Assembly: GCF_038502225.1 (NCBI RefSeq)
Contig: NW_027195372.1
Location: 62,001 to 126,000 of the forward strand
Reading direction: 5' to 3'
Source: Cherax quadricarinatus
Taxonomy: Eukaryota > Arthropoda > Malacostraca > Decapoda > Parastacidae
Length of the DNA stretch: 64,000 nt
The stretch's first letter is position 1. Each line of letters opens with the position of its first letter. The notes under the pieces were generated by a model. That model was given only the letters and a program-made list of their open reading frames with translations. It did not search any database and was not told the DNA's origin. The translations under genes were made by a program, and so were the position numbers. Positions 30,433 to 45,865 of the stretch are shown here, piece after piece.

Positions 30433-31265
30433 TATACAATACTAACATCACGTACTATTGTACAGAATGTTATACAATACTAACATTCACGTACTATTGT
30501 ACAGAATGTTATACAATCTAACATTCACGTACTATTGTACAGAATGTTATACAATATAACATTCACGTACTATTGTACAAGCAATGTTATACAATACTAA
30601 CATTCACGTACAATTGTACAGAATATATTCTAATATAAGCATTCACGTACTGTTGTACAAGAATGTTATACAATACTAACATTCACGGTACTATTGTACA
30701 AGAAGTTATAATATATATCATTACTTATCGTAACTTATTGTACATAATGTTATACAATACTAACATTCACGCTATTATGCAAGATGTTGTACTGTCTAAC
30801 ATTCATACTATTGTACAGAATGTTTATACAATACTAACATTCACGTACTTGTACAAGAATGTTATACAATACTAACATTCACGTACTGTTGTACAAGAAT
30901 ATTATACAATGTCTTTATTCAGTACTATTGTACAATGTTATACAATACTAACATTCACGTACTATTGTACAGAATGTTATACAATACTAACATTCACGTA
31001 CTATTGTACATGAATTGTGCACAATACTATAACATTCACGTATAATGTACAAGAATGTTATCAATACTAACATTCACGTACTGTGTACGAGAATGTTTAT
31101 CAAATACTAACATTCAGTACTATTGTACAAGAATGTTATACAATCACTAACATTCGTTCTTGTGTATAATGTTATACAATACTAACATTCATGTACTATG
31201 TACAAGAATGTTATACTAATACTACGCTATCATATGTTATACAACACTCATTGTACTATTGTAAG

Positions 31266-31707
31266 AATGTTATACAATACTAACATTCACGTACTATTGT
31301 ACAAGAATGTTATACAATACTAACATTCACGAACTATTGTACAAGAATGTTATACAATACTAACATTCACGTACTATTGTACATAATGTTATACAATACT
31401 AACATTCACGTACTATTGTACAAGAATGTTATACAATACTAACATTCACGTACTATTGTACATAATGTTATACAATACTAACATTCACGTACTATTGTAC
31501 AAGAATGTTATACAATACTAACATTCACGTACAATTGTACAAGAATGTTATACAATACTAACATTCACGTACTACTGTACAATAATGTTATACAATACTA
31601 ACATTCACGTACTATTGTACATGAATGTTATACAATACTAACATTCACGTACTATTGTACATAATGTTATACAATACTAACATTCACGTACTATTGTACA
31701 TAATGTT
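31266..31707 (+). repeat. Clean island of consensus monomers
   Basis: About eleven monomers in a row match the consensus or its standard variants with almost no indels. One unit has GAACTATTG at about 31,330. Order of types includes alternating CATAATG and CAAGAATG units, then a GTACAATTGTAC unit, a GTACTACTGTAC unit and a CATGAATG unit, then two CATAATG units. The island starts after GTAAGAATG and ends where TGTTGCTAATACT breaks the pattern. Both sides are markedly noisier. Confidence 0.8.
31529..31648 (+). repeat. Three-monomer marker haplotype, copy 1
   Basis: Three successive units carry GTACAATTGTAC (31,529-31,540), GTACTACTGTAC (31,569-31,580, followed by AATAATG) and GTACTATTGTAC followed by ATGAATG (from 31,609). 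The same ordered trio occurs at 35,275, 43,059, 50,069 and 62,903. This copy and the one at 43,059 share the additional AATAATG change in the middle unit. Confidence 0.8.
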
Positions 31708-34655
31708 GCTAATACTAACATTCGTACTATTGTACAAGAATAATTTATACAATACTAACATTCACGTACTATTGTACAGAATGTTATACAATACTAACAT
31801 TCGTGACAATTGTACAGAATGTTATAATACTAACATTCACGTATATTGTACATGAATGTTATACAATACTAACATTCCACGTACTATTGTACAAGAATGT
31901 TATACAATATAACATTCACTCTTGTACAGAATGTTATACAATACTAACATTCACGTACTATTATTACAGAATGTTATACAATCTAACATTCACGTACAAT
32001 TGTACCAGAATGTTATACAATACCTAACATTCACGTACTATTGTACAAGAATGTTATACAATACTAACATTCACGTACTATTGTGGCCCAATGAATGTTA
32101 TACTGTCTAACATTCATACTAGTATTGTAACATAATGTTATACAATACTAACATTCGTACTATTGTACAGGAATGTTATACAATATAACGTTCATACTAT
32201 TGTACAGAATGTTATACAATACTAACATTCACGTACTATTGTACAGAATGTTGCTACAATACTAACATTCGTACTATTGTACATGAATGTTATACAATAC
32301 TAACATTCATACTATTGCATAAGAATGTTATAATACTAATATTCACGTACTAATTGTACATTAATGTTATACAATACTAACAATTCACGTTACTATTGTA
32401 CAAGAATGTTATAGAACACTAATATTCACGTAATATTGTACATGAATGTTGAAAGCAAATACTCAACAATTCACGTACTAATTAAGAATGTTATAATTAC
32501 CAACTAACATTCACGTACTCATTGTACAAGAATTGTTATACAATACTAACATTCACGTTCTAATTGCAATAATATTAAAAAGAAAGATTAACATTGAACA
32601 TTCACGTACTATTGTAACAAGAATGTTATACAATAATCACATTCACGCAATTATTGTACATAATAAAGAGTACAATACTAACATTCACGCAATTGTACAA
32701 GAATGCTAATGAATCACTAACAATTCACGTAATTATTGTACATGAATGTTATATAATAACTAACATTCACAAAACACAAGCAAGAATGTTGAGAAAGAAT
32801 ACTTACAACATTCATGTACTCATTGTACAAGAATGCTATATAATACCAACATTCACGTACTAATTGTAACAAGAATGTTATAAAATAATTAACCATTCAC
32901 GTACTATTGTACAAGAATGTTATACAATACTAACATTCACGTTCTATTGTACATAATGTTATACACACAATATCTACGTACTATTGTACAAGAATGTTAT
33001 ATTAATACTAACATTCATGTACATTGTACATGAATGTTATACAATACTGACATTCACGTACTATTGTACATAATGTTATATAATACTAACATTCACGTAC
33101 TATTGTACAAGAATGTTATATAATACTAACATTCACGTACTATTGCATAAGAATGTTATACAATACTAACATTCACGTAACATTGTACAAGAATGTTATA
33201 TAAAATACTAACATTCACGTACTGATTGTACAAGAAATCGTTATACAATACTAACATTCTGTGTACTATTGTACAAGAGCATAATTACTAACATTCACGT
33301 ACTAATTGTACATTAATGCAGCAATACTAACATTCACGTACTATTGTACAAGAATGTTATACAATAACTAACATTCACACCGTACCTATTGTACAAGAAT
33401 GTTATTACAATACTAACTATTCACGTACCTAATTGTACAAGAATGTTATTATAATAATACTAACATTCCTACGCACTAATTGTACATGAAATGTTATACA
33501 ATACTAACATTCACGTACCTATTGTACAAGAATGTTATACAACACTAACATTCACGTACTCATTGCACAAGAATGTTATTCAATTAACTAACATTCACGT
33601 ACTATTGTACAAGAATGTTATAGAATACCTAACATTCCAGCAACAACTACATGTAACAAGTTAATATTAATAACAATATCTAACGTATTCATTGTATACA
33701 AGAATAACAGATAGAATTACTAACATTTTCACGTACTATTGTACAATGAATGTTATACAATACTAACATTCTTACGTACTATTGTACAAGAATGTTATAC
33801 AATACTAACATTCTACGTACTAACGTACAAGAATGTTATACTAATACTAATATTCTACGTACTACTTGTACAAGAATGTTATACAATACTAACAATTCAC
33901 AGTTACCATTGTACATGAATGCACAATACTAACATTCACGTACTATTGTACATAATTGAAAGAGCATTAATACTAACATTCACGTACTATTGTACAAGAA
34001 TGTTATAAGCACTACATTCTACGTACTATTGTACAAGAATAAAATTATACAATACTAACATTCTACGTTAACTTATTGTACATAATGTTGAGTACAATAA
34101 CATTAACATTCAACGTACACATGAATTGTTACACATAACATTCAACGTACTAATTGTTACATACAAGTACAATACACATTCACGTACTATTGTACATAAT
34201 GTTATACAATAATACTAACATTCACGCACACAGTACAAGAATGTTATACAATACTAACATTCACGTTACTATTGTACATAATGTTAATACAATTACTAAC
34301 AATTCACGCATGAATTGTAACAAGAATGTTATATAATACTTCACATTCACGTACCATTAAAAGCAAGAATGTTATACAATACTACACATTCACGTACCTA
34401 TTGCACATGAACGTTATACAATACTAACATTCTACGCCTACCATTGCACATAATGTTATACAATACTAACATTCACGTACTATTGTACATATTGGTTATA
34501 ATAACATCTAATTGCACATTGTTACAAGAATGTTACAATACTAATATTCTACGTACTATTGTACATACGTTATACAATACTAACATTCACGTAACTTATT
34601 GTACAAGAATGTTATACAATACAACATTCACGTACTTATTGTACATGAATGCTTA

Positions 34656-35174
34656 TACAATACTAACATTCACGTACTATTGTACATAATGATATACAAT
34701 ACTAACATTCACGTACTATTGTACAAGAATGTTATACAATACTAACATTCACGTACTATTGTACATAATGTTATACAATACTAACATTCACGTACTATTG
34801 TACAAGAAAGTTATACAATACTAACATTCACGTACTATTGTACAAGAATGTTATACAATACTAACATTGACGTATTATTGTACATAATGTTATACAATAC
34901 TAACATTGACGTATTATTGTACATAATGTTATACAATACTAACATTCACGTACTATTGTACAAGAATGTTATACAATACTAACATTCACGTACTATTGTA
35001 CATGAATGTTATACAATACTAACATTCACGTACTATTGTACAAGAATGTTATACAATACTAACATTCACGTTCTATTGTACATAATGTTATACAATACTA
35101 ACATTCACGTACTATTGTACATAATGTTATACAATACTAACATTCACGTACTATTGTACAAGAATGTTATACAA
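34656..35174 (+). repeat. Clean island; first copy of the ~3.97-kb-spaced block
   Basis: Roughly thirteen near-perfect monomers. Ordered landmarks are AAGAAAGTTATAC at 34,804, two consecutive units with TTGACGTATTATTG (34,867 and about 34,907), a CATGAATG unit near 35,004 and a GTTCTATTG unit near 35,070. Just past the island come CTATAC near 35,293 and GTACTACTG at 35,315. The same landmarks recur in the same order from 38,773. Flanking sequence on both sides is indel-rich. Confidence 0.8.
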
Positions 35175-35274
35175 CAATTAACTATTCACGGTACCTATTG
35201 TACAAGAATGTTATACAATACTAACATTCACGTACTATTGTTGTTACAATACGTTATACAATACTAACATTCAC

Positions 35275-35392
35275 GTACAATTGTACAAGAATGCTATACA
35301 ATACTAACATTCACGTACTACTGTACAAGAATGTTATAAACACTGAACATCACGTACTATTGTACATGAATGTTATACAATACTAACATCTA
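35275..35392 (+). repeat. Three-monomer marker haplotype, copy 2
   Basis: GTACAATTGTAC at 35,275-35,286, GTACTACTGTAC from 35,315 and GTACTATTGTAC-ATGAATG from about 35,349 follow one another. The first unit also has GCTATAC for GTTATAC, and the second has a damaged TATAAACACTGAACATC. It continues into a GTAATATTG unit and a TATAGAAAATA unit, linking this trio to the haplotype seen at 61.43-61.55 kb. Confidence 0.65.
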
Positions 35393-36792
35393 CGTAATAT
35401 TGCACAAGAATGTTATAGAAAATACTAACATTCACGCACTGTTGTACAAGAATAAAGTTATACAACACTAACATTCACGTACTCATTATACATAATGTTA
35501 TTAAAATACTAACATTCACGTACTATTGTACAAGAATGTTATATACAATACTAACATTCACGTACTATTGTACAAGAATGTTATACAATACTAACATTCT
35601 ACGTACTACGTACAAGAATGTTATACAATACTAACATTCATGTACAATTGTACAAGAATGCTTATATAATACTAACATTCATTGTACTATTGTACAAGAA
35701 TTGTTGAGTTGTACAATAACATTCAAGTAATATTGTACAATGAATGTTATACAAAATACTAACATTCACGTACTATTGTACATAATGTTATACAATTACT
35801 AACATTCACGTACTTATTGTACAAGAAAGAGATATACTAATATTCATTGTACTATTGCATAAGAATGTTAATACAATTACTAACATTGACGTATTATACA
35901 CATAATGTTGGCAATACTACTACGACAATATTGTACATAATGTTATAATACTAACATCTACGTACTATTGTACAAGAATGTTATACAATACTAACATTCA
36001 CGTACTATTGTACATGAATGTTATACAATACTAACATTCACGTACTATTGTACAAGAATGTTATACAATACTAACATTCACGTCTATTGCAATACTAATT
36101 GCTATACAATACTAACATTCACGTACTATTGTACAATGTTATACTATACAATACTAATATCACGTACTATTGTACAATGATGTATTGGCTAGCCATTATC
36201 TACGTACTTATTACAATATTGTTATAATAAAATACTAACATTCACGTACTAATTGTACAAGAACTAGCATATAATACTAACATTCACGTACTATTGTTAC
36301 AAGAATGTTATACAATACTAAATATTCTACGTACTCTTATTGTATAAGAATGTTATACAATACTAATATCTACGTACTATTGTACAAGAATGTTAATGCT
36401 AACATTAATATTCACGTACTAATTGTACATAATGTTATACATAACAATTATCACGTTACTCATTGTACAAGATGTATGAATTAATACCAATATTCACGTA
36501 ATATTGTACAAGAATGTTAATATAATTACTAACATCACGTACTTAATTGTACAAGAATGTTATGTTAACACAACATTCACGTTACTAATATTCAAGAATG
36601 TTATATAATACTAATATCACGTACTATTGTACAAAGAATGTTAATTATAACACATTATTCACGTACTATGTACAAGAATAGATATACGCTAATATCTACG
36701 TACTTACTGTAACAATTGTTATTATACTGAACATTCACGTACTATTGTACAATGAATTGTTATACAATACTTGATATCACGTAATACTATTG

Positions 36793-37038
36793 TACATAAT
36801 GTTATACAATACTAACATTCACGTACTATTGTACAAGAATGTTATACAATACTAACATTCACGTACTATTGAGCATAATGTTATACAATACTAACATTCA
36901 CGTACAATTGTACAAGAATGGTATACAACACTAACATTCACGTACTATTGTACATAATGTTATACAATACTAACATTCACGTACTATTGTACAAGAATGT
37001 TATACAATACTAACATTCACGTACTATTGTACATGAAT
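36793..37038 (+). repeat. Clean island of consensus monomers
   Basis: About six well-preserved monomers inside a noisy domain. They include a GAGCATAATG unit, a GTACAATTGTAC unit with GGTATAC, two ordinary units and a CATGAATG unit. The island ends where GAATGAATTGTTAGC disrupts the pattern. Confidence 0.7.
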
Positions 37039-38772
37039 GAATTGTTAGCAATACTAACATTCACGTAATATTGTACAAGAATGTTATAAATACTACATTC
37101 ACGCTTCGTTGTACAAGAATGTTATATAATACTAACATTCACGTACTATTGTACAATAATGTTATACAATACTAACATTCACGTACTTATTGTTACAAGA
37201 ATGTTATACAATACTAACATTCACGTACTATTGTACAAGAATGTTATATAATAACAATAATATCTACGTACTATTGTACAAGAATGTTATACAATACTAA
37301 CATTCACGTACTATTGCATATAATGTTATACAATACTAATATTCACGTACTATTGTACAAGAATGTTATACAATACTAACATTCATTGTACTATTGTACA
37401 TGATTGTTATACATACTAACACCACGTATATTGTACAAGAATGCTATATTGCTAACATCACTTACTTGTTGTACAAGAATGTTATACAATACTAACATTC
37501 ATTCTTGTGTACTATTGTACATTGAATGTTATATACTACAATAATCTTACGTACTATTGTACATAATGTTATACAATACTAATATTCTTACGTATATTGT
37601 ACAAGAATGTTATACAATACTAATATCTACGTACTATTGTACAAGAAATGTTATACAATACTAATTATTCACGTACAATTGTACAAGATGTATAATAATA
37701 CTAACATTCACGTACTATTGTACATGAATGTTATACAATACTAACATTCACGTACTATTGTACAAGAATGTTGCTTATAAAATACTAATATCTTACGTAA
37801 CTTGTTGTACAAGATACTATTACACATAACATTCACGTACTATTGAACAAGAATGTTATACAATACAAAACATCACGTACTATTGTACATAATGTTATAA
37901 TTAACTAACATTCACGTACTATTGTACAAGAATGTTATACAATACTAACATTCACGTACTATTGTACAAGAATGTTATACAATACTAACATTCACGTACT
38001 TGTTGTACACGAATATTCTAATACTAACATTCAGTACTATTGCAAGAATGTTATACAATACTAACATTCACGTACTATTGTACATGAATGTTATACAATA
38101 CTAACATTCACGTACTATTGTTACAATAATGTTATACAATACTAACAGTCAGGTACTATTGTACAAGAATGTTATACAATACTAATATCTTGGCGTACAT
38201 TCATTGTACAAGTATGTTATATATCACTAACATCACGTACATTGTACAAGAATGTTAATACTAACATTCACGTACTATTGTACAAGAATGTTATTATAAT
38301 ACTAACATCACGTACTATGCATACGAATTGTTATTACAATACTAACATTCACGTCTTCTAATTGTACTATAATGTAATACAATACTTACATTCACGTACT
38401 ATTGTACAAGAATGTTATACATACTAATATTCTACGTACTATTGTTATACATGTTAATTATAATACTAACATTCACGTACATTGTACAAGAATTGCTATA
38501 TAACAATTACTATATCTGCGTATATTGTACATTGAATTGTTAATTATAATACTATTCATCTACGTACTATTGTACAAGAATGTTATATATACTATTATCT
38601 ATGTTCACTATTGTACAAGAATACTTGAAGAAGAATAACATTCACGTACTATTGTACAAGAATGTAATAACTAACAACATCTACGTACTATTGTACACGA
38701 ATGTTATACAATACTAACATTCACGTACTATTGCATAATGTTATACAATAATATTCACGTACGAAGTTGTAC

Positions 38773-39310
38773 AAGAAAGTTAGTATACACAACATTCACA
38801 TACTATTGTACAAGAATGTTATACAATACTAACATTGACGTATTATTGTACATAATGTTATACAATACTAACATTGACGTATTATTGTACATAATGTTAT
38901 ACAATACTAACATTCACGTACTATTGTACAAGAATGTTATATATCGATTTCACATTCACGTACTATTGTACATGGAATATATATTAATACTAACATTCAC
39001 GTACTATTGTGTATAAGAATGTTATACAATACTAACATTCACGTTCAATTGTACAAGAATGTTTTAAAATACTAACATTCACGTACTATTGTACATAATG
39101 TTATAATAATAATATTCACGTACTATTGTACAAGAATGTTATATACACATTATTCACGTACTATTGTACATAATGTTATAGCTAATACTAACATTCACGT
39201 ACTATTGTACAAGAATAAAAGAGACAATACTAACATTCACGTACTATTGTACAAGAATGCTATACAATACTAACATTCACGTACTACTGTACAAGAATGC
39301 TATACAATAC
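38773..39310 (+). repeat. Second copy of the ~3.97-kb-spaced block
   Basis: Landmarks matching 34,804-35,330 appear in the same order: AAGAAAGTTAGTATAC at 38,773, TTGACGTATTATTG at 38,835 and about 38,876, a CATGGAATA unit near 38,967, a GTTCAATTG unit near 39,043, CATAATG units, CTATAC near 39,260 and GTACTACTG at 39,281. Offsets from the first copy are 3,969, 3,968 and 3,966 bases at three checkpoints. This copy has local damage, for example around 38,938-38,952 (TTATATATCGATTT). Confidence 0.75.
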
Positions 39311-42300
39311 TAACATCTACGTACTATTGCATAAGAATGTTATACAACACTAACATCTTACGTACCATTGTACATAATGTTATACAATACTAATTGTTCG
39401 TTTCTACCATTGTACAAGAATGTTATATTAATTAATACTAACATTCTCGTACTAATTGTTACAATATGAATGTTAATATAACACACATTCAATGTTACCA
39501 TTGGGTTCAAGAATGTTATTATAACACGTAATATCTACGTACTATTGTACAAGAATGGCTATTATTAATACTAACATTCACGTACCCATTGGTACAGAAT
39601 GCTAACAACATCTTAACGTACTAACTTGTAGATGTTAATAATAATACTGACATTCACGTACTATTGTACATGAATTGCAATGTTATACAATACTAACATT
39701 CACGTACTATTGTACAAGAATGTTAATTATAATACTAACATTCACGTACTATTGCATATAATGTTATAATTACTTAACATTCAATTACCAATTTAACAAG
39801 AATTGTTGAAAGATAAATACTAATATTACGTACATTGACATAATGTTATACAATACTAACATTCACGTAATATTGTACAAGAATACAACAAATTAACATT
39901 CACGCAATTGCTTGCAGAAGAATGTTATAAATACTAACATTCAGGTACTATTTACAAGAATGTTATACAATACTACCATCACGTTACTATTGTACATAAT
40001 GTTATACAATACTAATATTCACGTACTATTGTACAAGAATGTTATACAATACTTAATATTCACGTACTATTGTACAAGAAAGTTATACAATACTTCAACA
40101 TTCACGTATATTAGAATTGTACAAGAATGTTATACAATACTAAAATTCTTGATATTGTACATGAATGTTATTACAATACCTAATATCTTACGTAATATTG
40201 TACAAGAATGTTATAAAATACTAACATTCACGTACTGTTGTTAACAAAAAGAATGTTATACAATACTAACATTCAGTACATTGTACAAGAAGTTATACAA
40301 TACTAACATTCACGTACCATTGTACATAATGTTATACAATACTAACATTCACGATAATTATATAATACTAACATTCACGTACACAAGAAGAATTGTTAAT
40401 GTTAAAATACTAACATTCACGTACTATTGTAACATTCATGAAGATATAATACTAACATTCACGCATATTGTACAAGAATTGTTATAATACTAATATTCAC
40501 GATTGTTGTACAAGAATGTTATAACACACTACATCAATGTTACTATTGTACATTAATGTTATACAATACTAACATTCACGTACTATTGTACAAGAATGTT
40601 ATACACAATGATTGACTACGTTCTATTGTACATAATGTTATACTAATAACTAACTATTCACGTACTATTGCATAAGAATGTTATACAATAACACATTCAC
40701 GTACAATTATAAGAATGTTATATAATACTTAATAATCTAACTTACGTTGTACAAGAATTAGACACAATACTTAACACGTACTATTGTACAATGAATGTTA
40801 TACAAATACAACATTCAATACGTACTTATTGTATAATGTTATACAATACTAACATTCACGGTACTATTGTACATAATTGTTATACTAACACAACATTCAC
40901 GTACCATTGTACAAGAATATTATACAATACTAACATTCACGTACTAATTGTAACAATTGTTATACACAATATTCTACGCAACTTCATTGTACAAGAATGT
41001 TATACAATATTAACATCACGTAACCATTGCATACGTTATACAATACTAACATTCCACGTTACCAATTGTACAAGAACGTTATATAATTACTACATTCAAT
41101 TGCATTATTGTACCATGAATGCTTATAATATAACTAACATTCACGTAATATTGTACAAGAATGTTATAAATACTAATATTCCTACGTAACTTGTTGTACA
41201 AGAATTGTTATATAATACTACATTCAGTACTATTGTACAAGAATGTTATTAACAATTACTAACATTCACGTACTATTGTACAATTAATGTTATACAATAA
41301 TATTCACGCTATTGTACAAGAATGTTAATACAATACTAAGATTCACGTACTATTGTACAAGAAAGTTATACAATACTAATAATTCACGTACAATTGTACA
41401 AGAATTGTTATACAATACTAACATTCACGTACTATTGTACAATGAATTGTTATACAATACTAACATTCACGTAATATTAAAAGCAAGAATGTTATAATAC
41501 TAACATTCACGTAACTTGTTGTACAAGAATGTTATAACAATACTAACATTCAGGTAACTTATTTATACAAGAAAGTTATACAATTACTAATATTCACGTA
41601 TCATTACATAATGTTATTACAACATTAACATTCACGTACCATTGTACAAGAATGTTATTACCAAATACTAACATTCACGTACTATTGTGTATAATTAGAT
41701 AATACTAACATTCACATACTAATTGTACAAGAATTAGAGACACACAACATTCACGTACTACAAGGCCATTGAATTGTTAAGCATAACTAACATTCACGTA
41801 CTATTGTACAAGAATTGTTAATTATTAATACCAACATTCCACGTACTATTGTACAAGAATGTTATTCAATACTAACATTCACCGTACCAATTGTACAAGA
41901 ATATAATATATCACTAACATTCAACGTAACCATTGTACATGAATGTTATAATTACTAACATTCACGTACCATTGTACAAGAATGTTATAATAACATACAT
42001 TCACGTACTATTGTACAAGAATGTTATAATACATTAATAATTCACGTTACTATTGTACAGAATGTTATTATAACAATTATCACGCCACATTGTACAAGAA
42101 TTGTTATACATACTAATATTCTCACGTTACCTACTTGTACAAGAATAAAGACAATAATATTCAACATCACGTAACTTATTGTACAATGAATTGTTATACA
42201 ATACTAACATTCACGTACTATTGTACATAACCGTACACAATAACTATTCACGTACTATTGCATAATATTTATACAATACTAACATTCACGTACTTCTTGT

Positions 42301-43058
42301 GCATAATGTTATACAATACTAACATTCGTACAATTGTACAAAGATATTTATACATCACTAACATTCACGTACTGTGTACATGATCTTATCTAATACACTT
42401 TATTCATGTACTGTGGCATAATGTTATACTAATCTCTTTATTCAATACTATTGTACAGAATGTTATACCAATACTAACATTCATGTACTTGTACATAATG
42501 TTATACAATACTAACATTCACGTACTATTGTACATAATGTTATACAATACTAACATTCACGTACTATTGTACTGTGTTATACAATACTAACATTCACATG
42601 CTATTGTACAGAATATTTATACAATACTAATATTCATACTATTGTACAAGAATGTTATACAATACTAACATTCACGTACTATTGTACATGAATGTTATAC
42701 AACAATTAATCTAATTCACGTACTATTGTACAAGAATGTTATACAATACTAACATTCACGTACTATTGTACAAGAATGTTATTACAATACTAACATTCAC
42801 GTACTGTTATGCAAGGAATGTTATTACAATAGCCTAACATTCACGTACTAATTGTACAGCCCAGATATTATGCAATACCTAAGCATTCTACGTACTACTT
42901 GTACAAGGGAATGTTATGCAATAACTAACATTCGTACTACTTATTGTACATGGAATGTTATACAATACTAACATTCACGTACTTTATTGTACATATTTAT
43001 GCAATACCTGTATTCACGTACTTTATTGTACGCAATGTTTTACAATACTAACATTCAC

Positions 43059-43178
43059 GTACAATTGTACAAGAATGTTATACAATACTAACATTCACGT
43101 ACTACTGTACAATAATGTTATACAATACTAACATTCACGTACTATTGTACATGAATGTTATACAATACTAACATTCTA
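43059..43178 (+). repeat. Three-monomer marker haplotype, copy 3
   Basis: GTACAATTGTAC (43,059-43,070), GTACTACTGTAC followed by AATAATG (from 43,099) and GTACTATTGTAC followed by ATGAATG (from 43,139), at exact 40-bp steps. It is identical in these features to 31,529-31,648, including the AATAATG change, so the two share a recent common origin. Confidence 0.8.
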
Positions 43179-45865
43179 CGTACTATTGTACGCGGAATGT
43201 TATACAAGCTACTGTAACATTCACGTACTGTTGTACAAGAATGTTATACAATACTAACATTTCGCGTACCTATTATACAAGAATGTTATACAATAACTAA
43301 CATTCACGTAACTATTGTACAAAGTGTTATACAATGCTAACATTCAACATTACAATTGTACAAAATGATATACAATTACTTAACCGATAACGTAACTGTT
43401 GCAAGAATGTTACCACAATACTAACATTCACGTACTATTGTACATGAATGTTGTATACAATGTAACATTCACGTATGCTATTGTACAGTAATGTTATACA
43501 ATGTACTAAGCATTCATTACTGTATTGTACCAATGAATATTATCACAATACTAAGCATTCACGTACTGTTATAACCGAATCATTATACAATGCTTAATAT
43601 TCACGTTACTGATTGTACCAAGAATGTTACACAATACTAACTTTATTCACGTACTATTGTACAAGAATATTATATAATACTAACATTCACGTAACTGTTG
43701 TACGCCATGGATGATGTTTATACGAATACTAACATTCATGCTATTGTACCAGCAATGTTTATACAATACTAACATTCACGTACTAATTGTACCATAATGT
43801 TTATACAATAACTAATCTTTATTCACGTGCTACTTGTACAAGAATGTTATACAATAACTAAATATTCGTTACTGTTATTACATGAATGTTATACCATACT
43901 AACATTCACGTACTATTGTTGCATAATGTTATACTAATACTAACATTCACGTACTATTGTACATGCAATGTTATACAATACTAACATTCACGTACTATTA
44001 TGCAACAGAATGTTATACAATACTAACATTCACGTACTATTGTACAAGAATGTTATTACAATAATAACAATTCGTACCTATTGTTGCAAGAACGTTATAC
44101 AATTGTCACATAACTGTTATTTTTAATTGTTAATACAACCTAACATTCACGTACTGTTGTACAAGAATCTGTTATACAATACTAACATTCGTACTATTGT
44201 ACATGGAATATTTATACCAATACTAACATTCACGTAATGTTTCTGCAAAATGTTATAAAATTGCTAACATTCGTAACTGTTGTACCGAGATGTTATACAA
44301 TACTAACATTCACGGTACTAATTATTACAAGAATGTTATACAAATATAACATTCGTTACTATTGTGCAATGTATTAATCTAATTCGCAACATTCACGTAC
44401 TGTACAAGAGATATTTATGCAGCAATACTAAACATTCACGTACTATTGTACAAGAAATGTTATACAATACTAATTCATTTACGTACTAATTGTACAGAAT
44501 GATTGTATACAATATAACATTCACGTACTATTGTACACAGATGTTATACAATACTAACTTTATTCACGTAACTATTGTACAGAATGTTATACAAAATACT
44601 AACATTCACGTACTACTGTACAGAATGTTATACAATATAACATTCACGGTACTATTGTACAATGAAGAGTTATACCAATACTAACATTCGTACATTATTG
44701 TACATAATGTTATACAATACTAACATTCACGTACTATTGTACAAGAATGTTATTACCAATACTAACATTCAACGTACTATTGTACAAGTAATGTTATACA
44801 CAATACTAATTCATTCATACGTATTGTACAAGAATGTTATACAATACTAACATTCACCGTACTATTGTACATAGGTAATATATACAATACTAACATTCAC
44901 GTACTATTGTACCAAGAATGTTATACAATACTAACTTTATTCACGTTACTATTGTACAAGCCAGATGTTATTACAATACTAACATTCGTACGTAATGTTG
45001 CACAAGAATATACAAATACTAACATTCACCGTACTATTGTACATGAATGTTATACAATACTAACATTCACATTACTATTGTACCAGAATGTTATACAATA
45101 CTAACATTCACACTTGCTTATTTTTGGCCAAGGAAGTATTTATACAATACTAACATTCACGTACTATTGTTACAGAATGTTTATACAATACTAAGCATTC
45201 ACGTACAGTTATTGCAAGAATGTTATACAATACTTAACATTCACGTACTGATTGTACAAGAATGTTATACAATACTAACATTCACGTACTATTGTACAAT
45301 GAATGTTATACAATGACTAACATTCACGTACTATTGGTACCATTAGAATATTTATACAATCTAACATTCATTCGTAACTATTGTACAAGAATGTTATACA
45401 AAATACTAACATTCACGTACTGTTGTGCACAATGTTATACAATTCTTAATAATTCACGTAACCATTGCTTACATAATGGTTATCTAATCTAACATTCCGC
45501 GTACTGTTGGCAGGAATGTTATACAATTACTAACATTCACATACTGTTGTACATGGAACGTTATACAATACTAACATTCACGTACTATTGTACAGAAGAA
45601 TGTTATACAATACTAACATTCACATACTGATTGTACAAGAAGATGTTATGCAACACTAACATTCACGTACTAATTGTGCAAAGGGAATGTTATACAATAC
45701 TAACATTCATACTATTGTACATGAATGCTTATACAACTCACTAACATTTCACGTAACTATTGTACAAGAATGTTATACAATATAACATTCACGTACTGCT
45801 TGTACAAGCCAATGTTATACAATATAACATTCACGGTACTATTGTACAGATGTTACACAATACTA

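Larger units (their letters stand above)
28341..32430 (+). repeat. Moderately degenerate satellite domain C
   Basis: Monomers are closer to consensus than in domains A and B. The main changes are short deletions, for example TACAATATAACATTC lacking CT, CACGTACATTG, and CAGAATG for CAAGAATG. Several runs of near-perfect units occur (28,490-28,640, 29,090-29,180, 30,130-30,290, 31,266-31,707). One stretch at 30,350-30,430 does not fit the repeat. No genes were seen. Confidence 0.75.
32431..42225 (+). repeat. Degenerate satellite domain D with distinct distortion style
   Basis: The repeat continues, with changes unlike domains A and B: loss or alteration around the ACATTC-ACGTAC junction (ATATCTACGTAC, CATCACGTAC), GTACCATTG for GTACTATTG, AATTATAATAC for ATACAATAC, and A-rich insertions such as TATTAAAAAGAAAG near 32,571 or TTAAAAGCAAG near 34,357 and 41,478. 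The segment 33,640-33,720 is badly scrambled. Clean islands lie at 34,656-35,174 and 36,793-37,038, and two homologous blocks lie about 3.97 kb apart. No gene was seen. A change of flavour with sharp edges suggests a different evolutionary or data origin from its neighbours. Confidence 0.7.
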
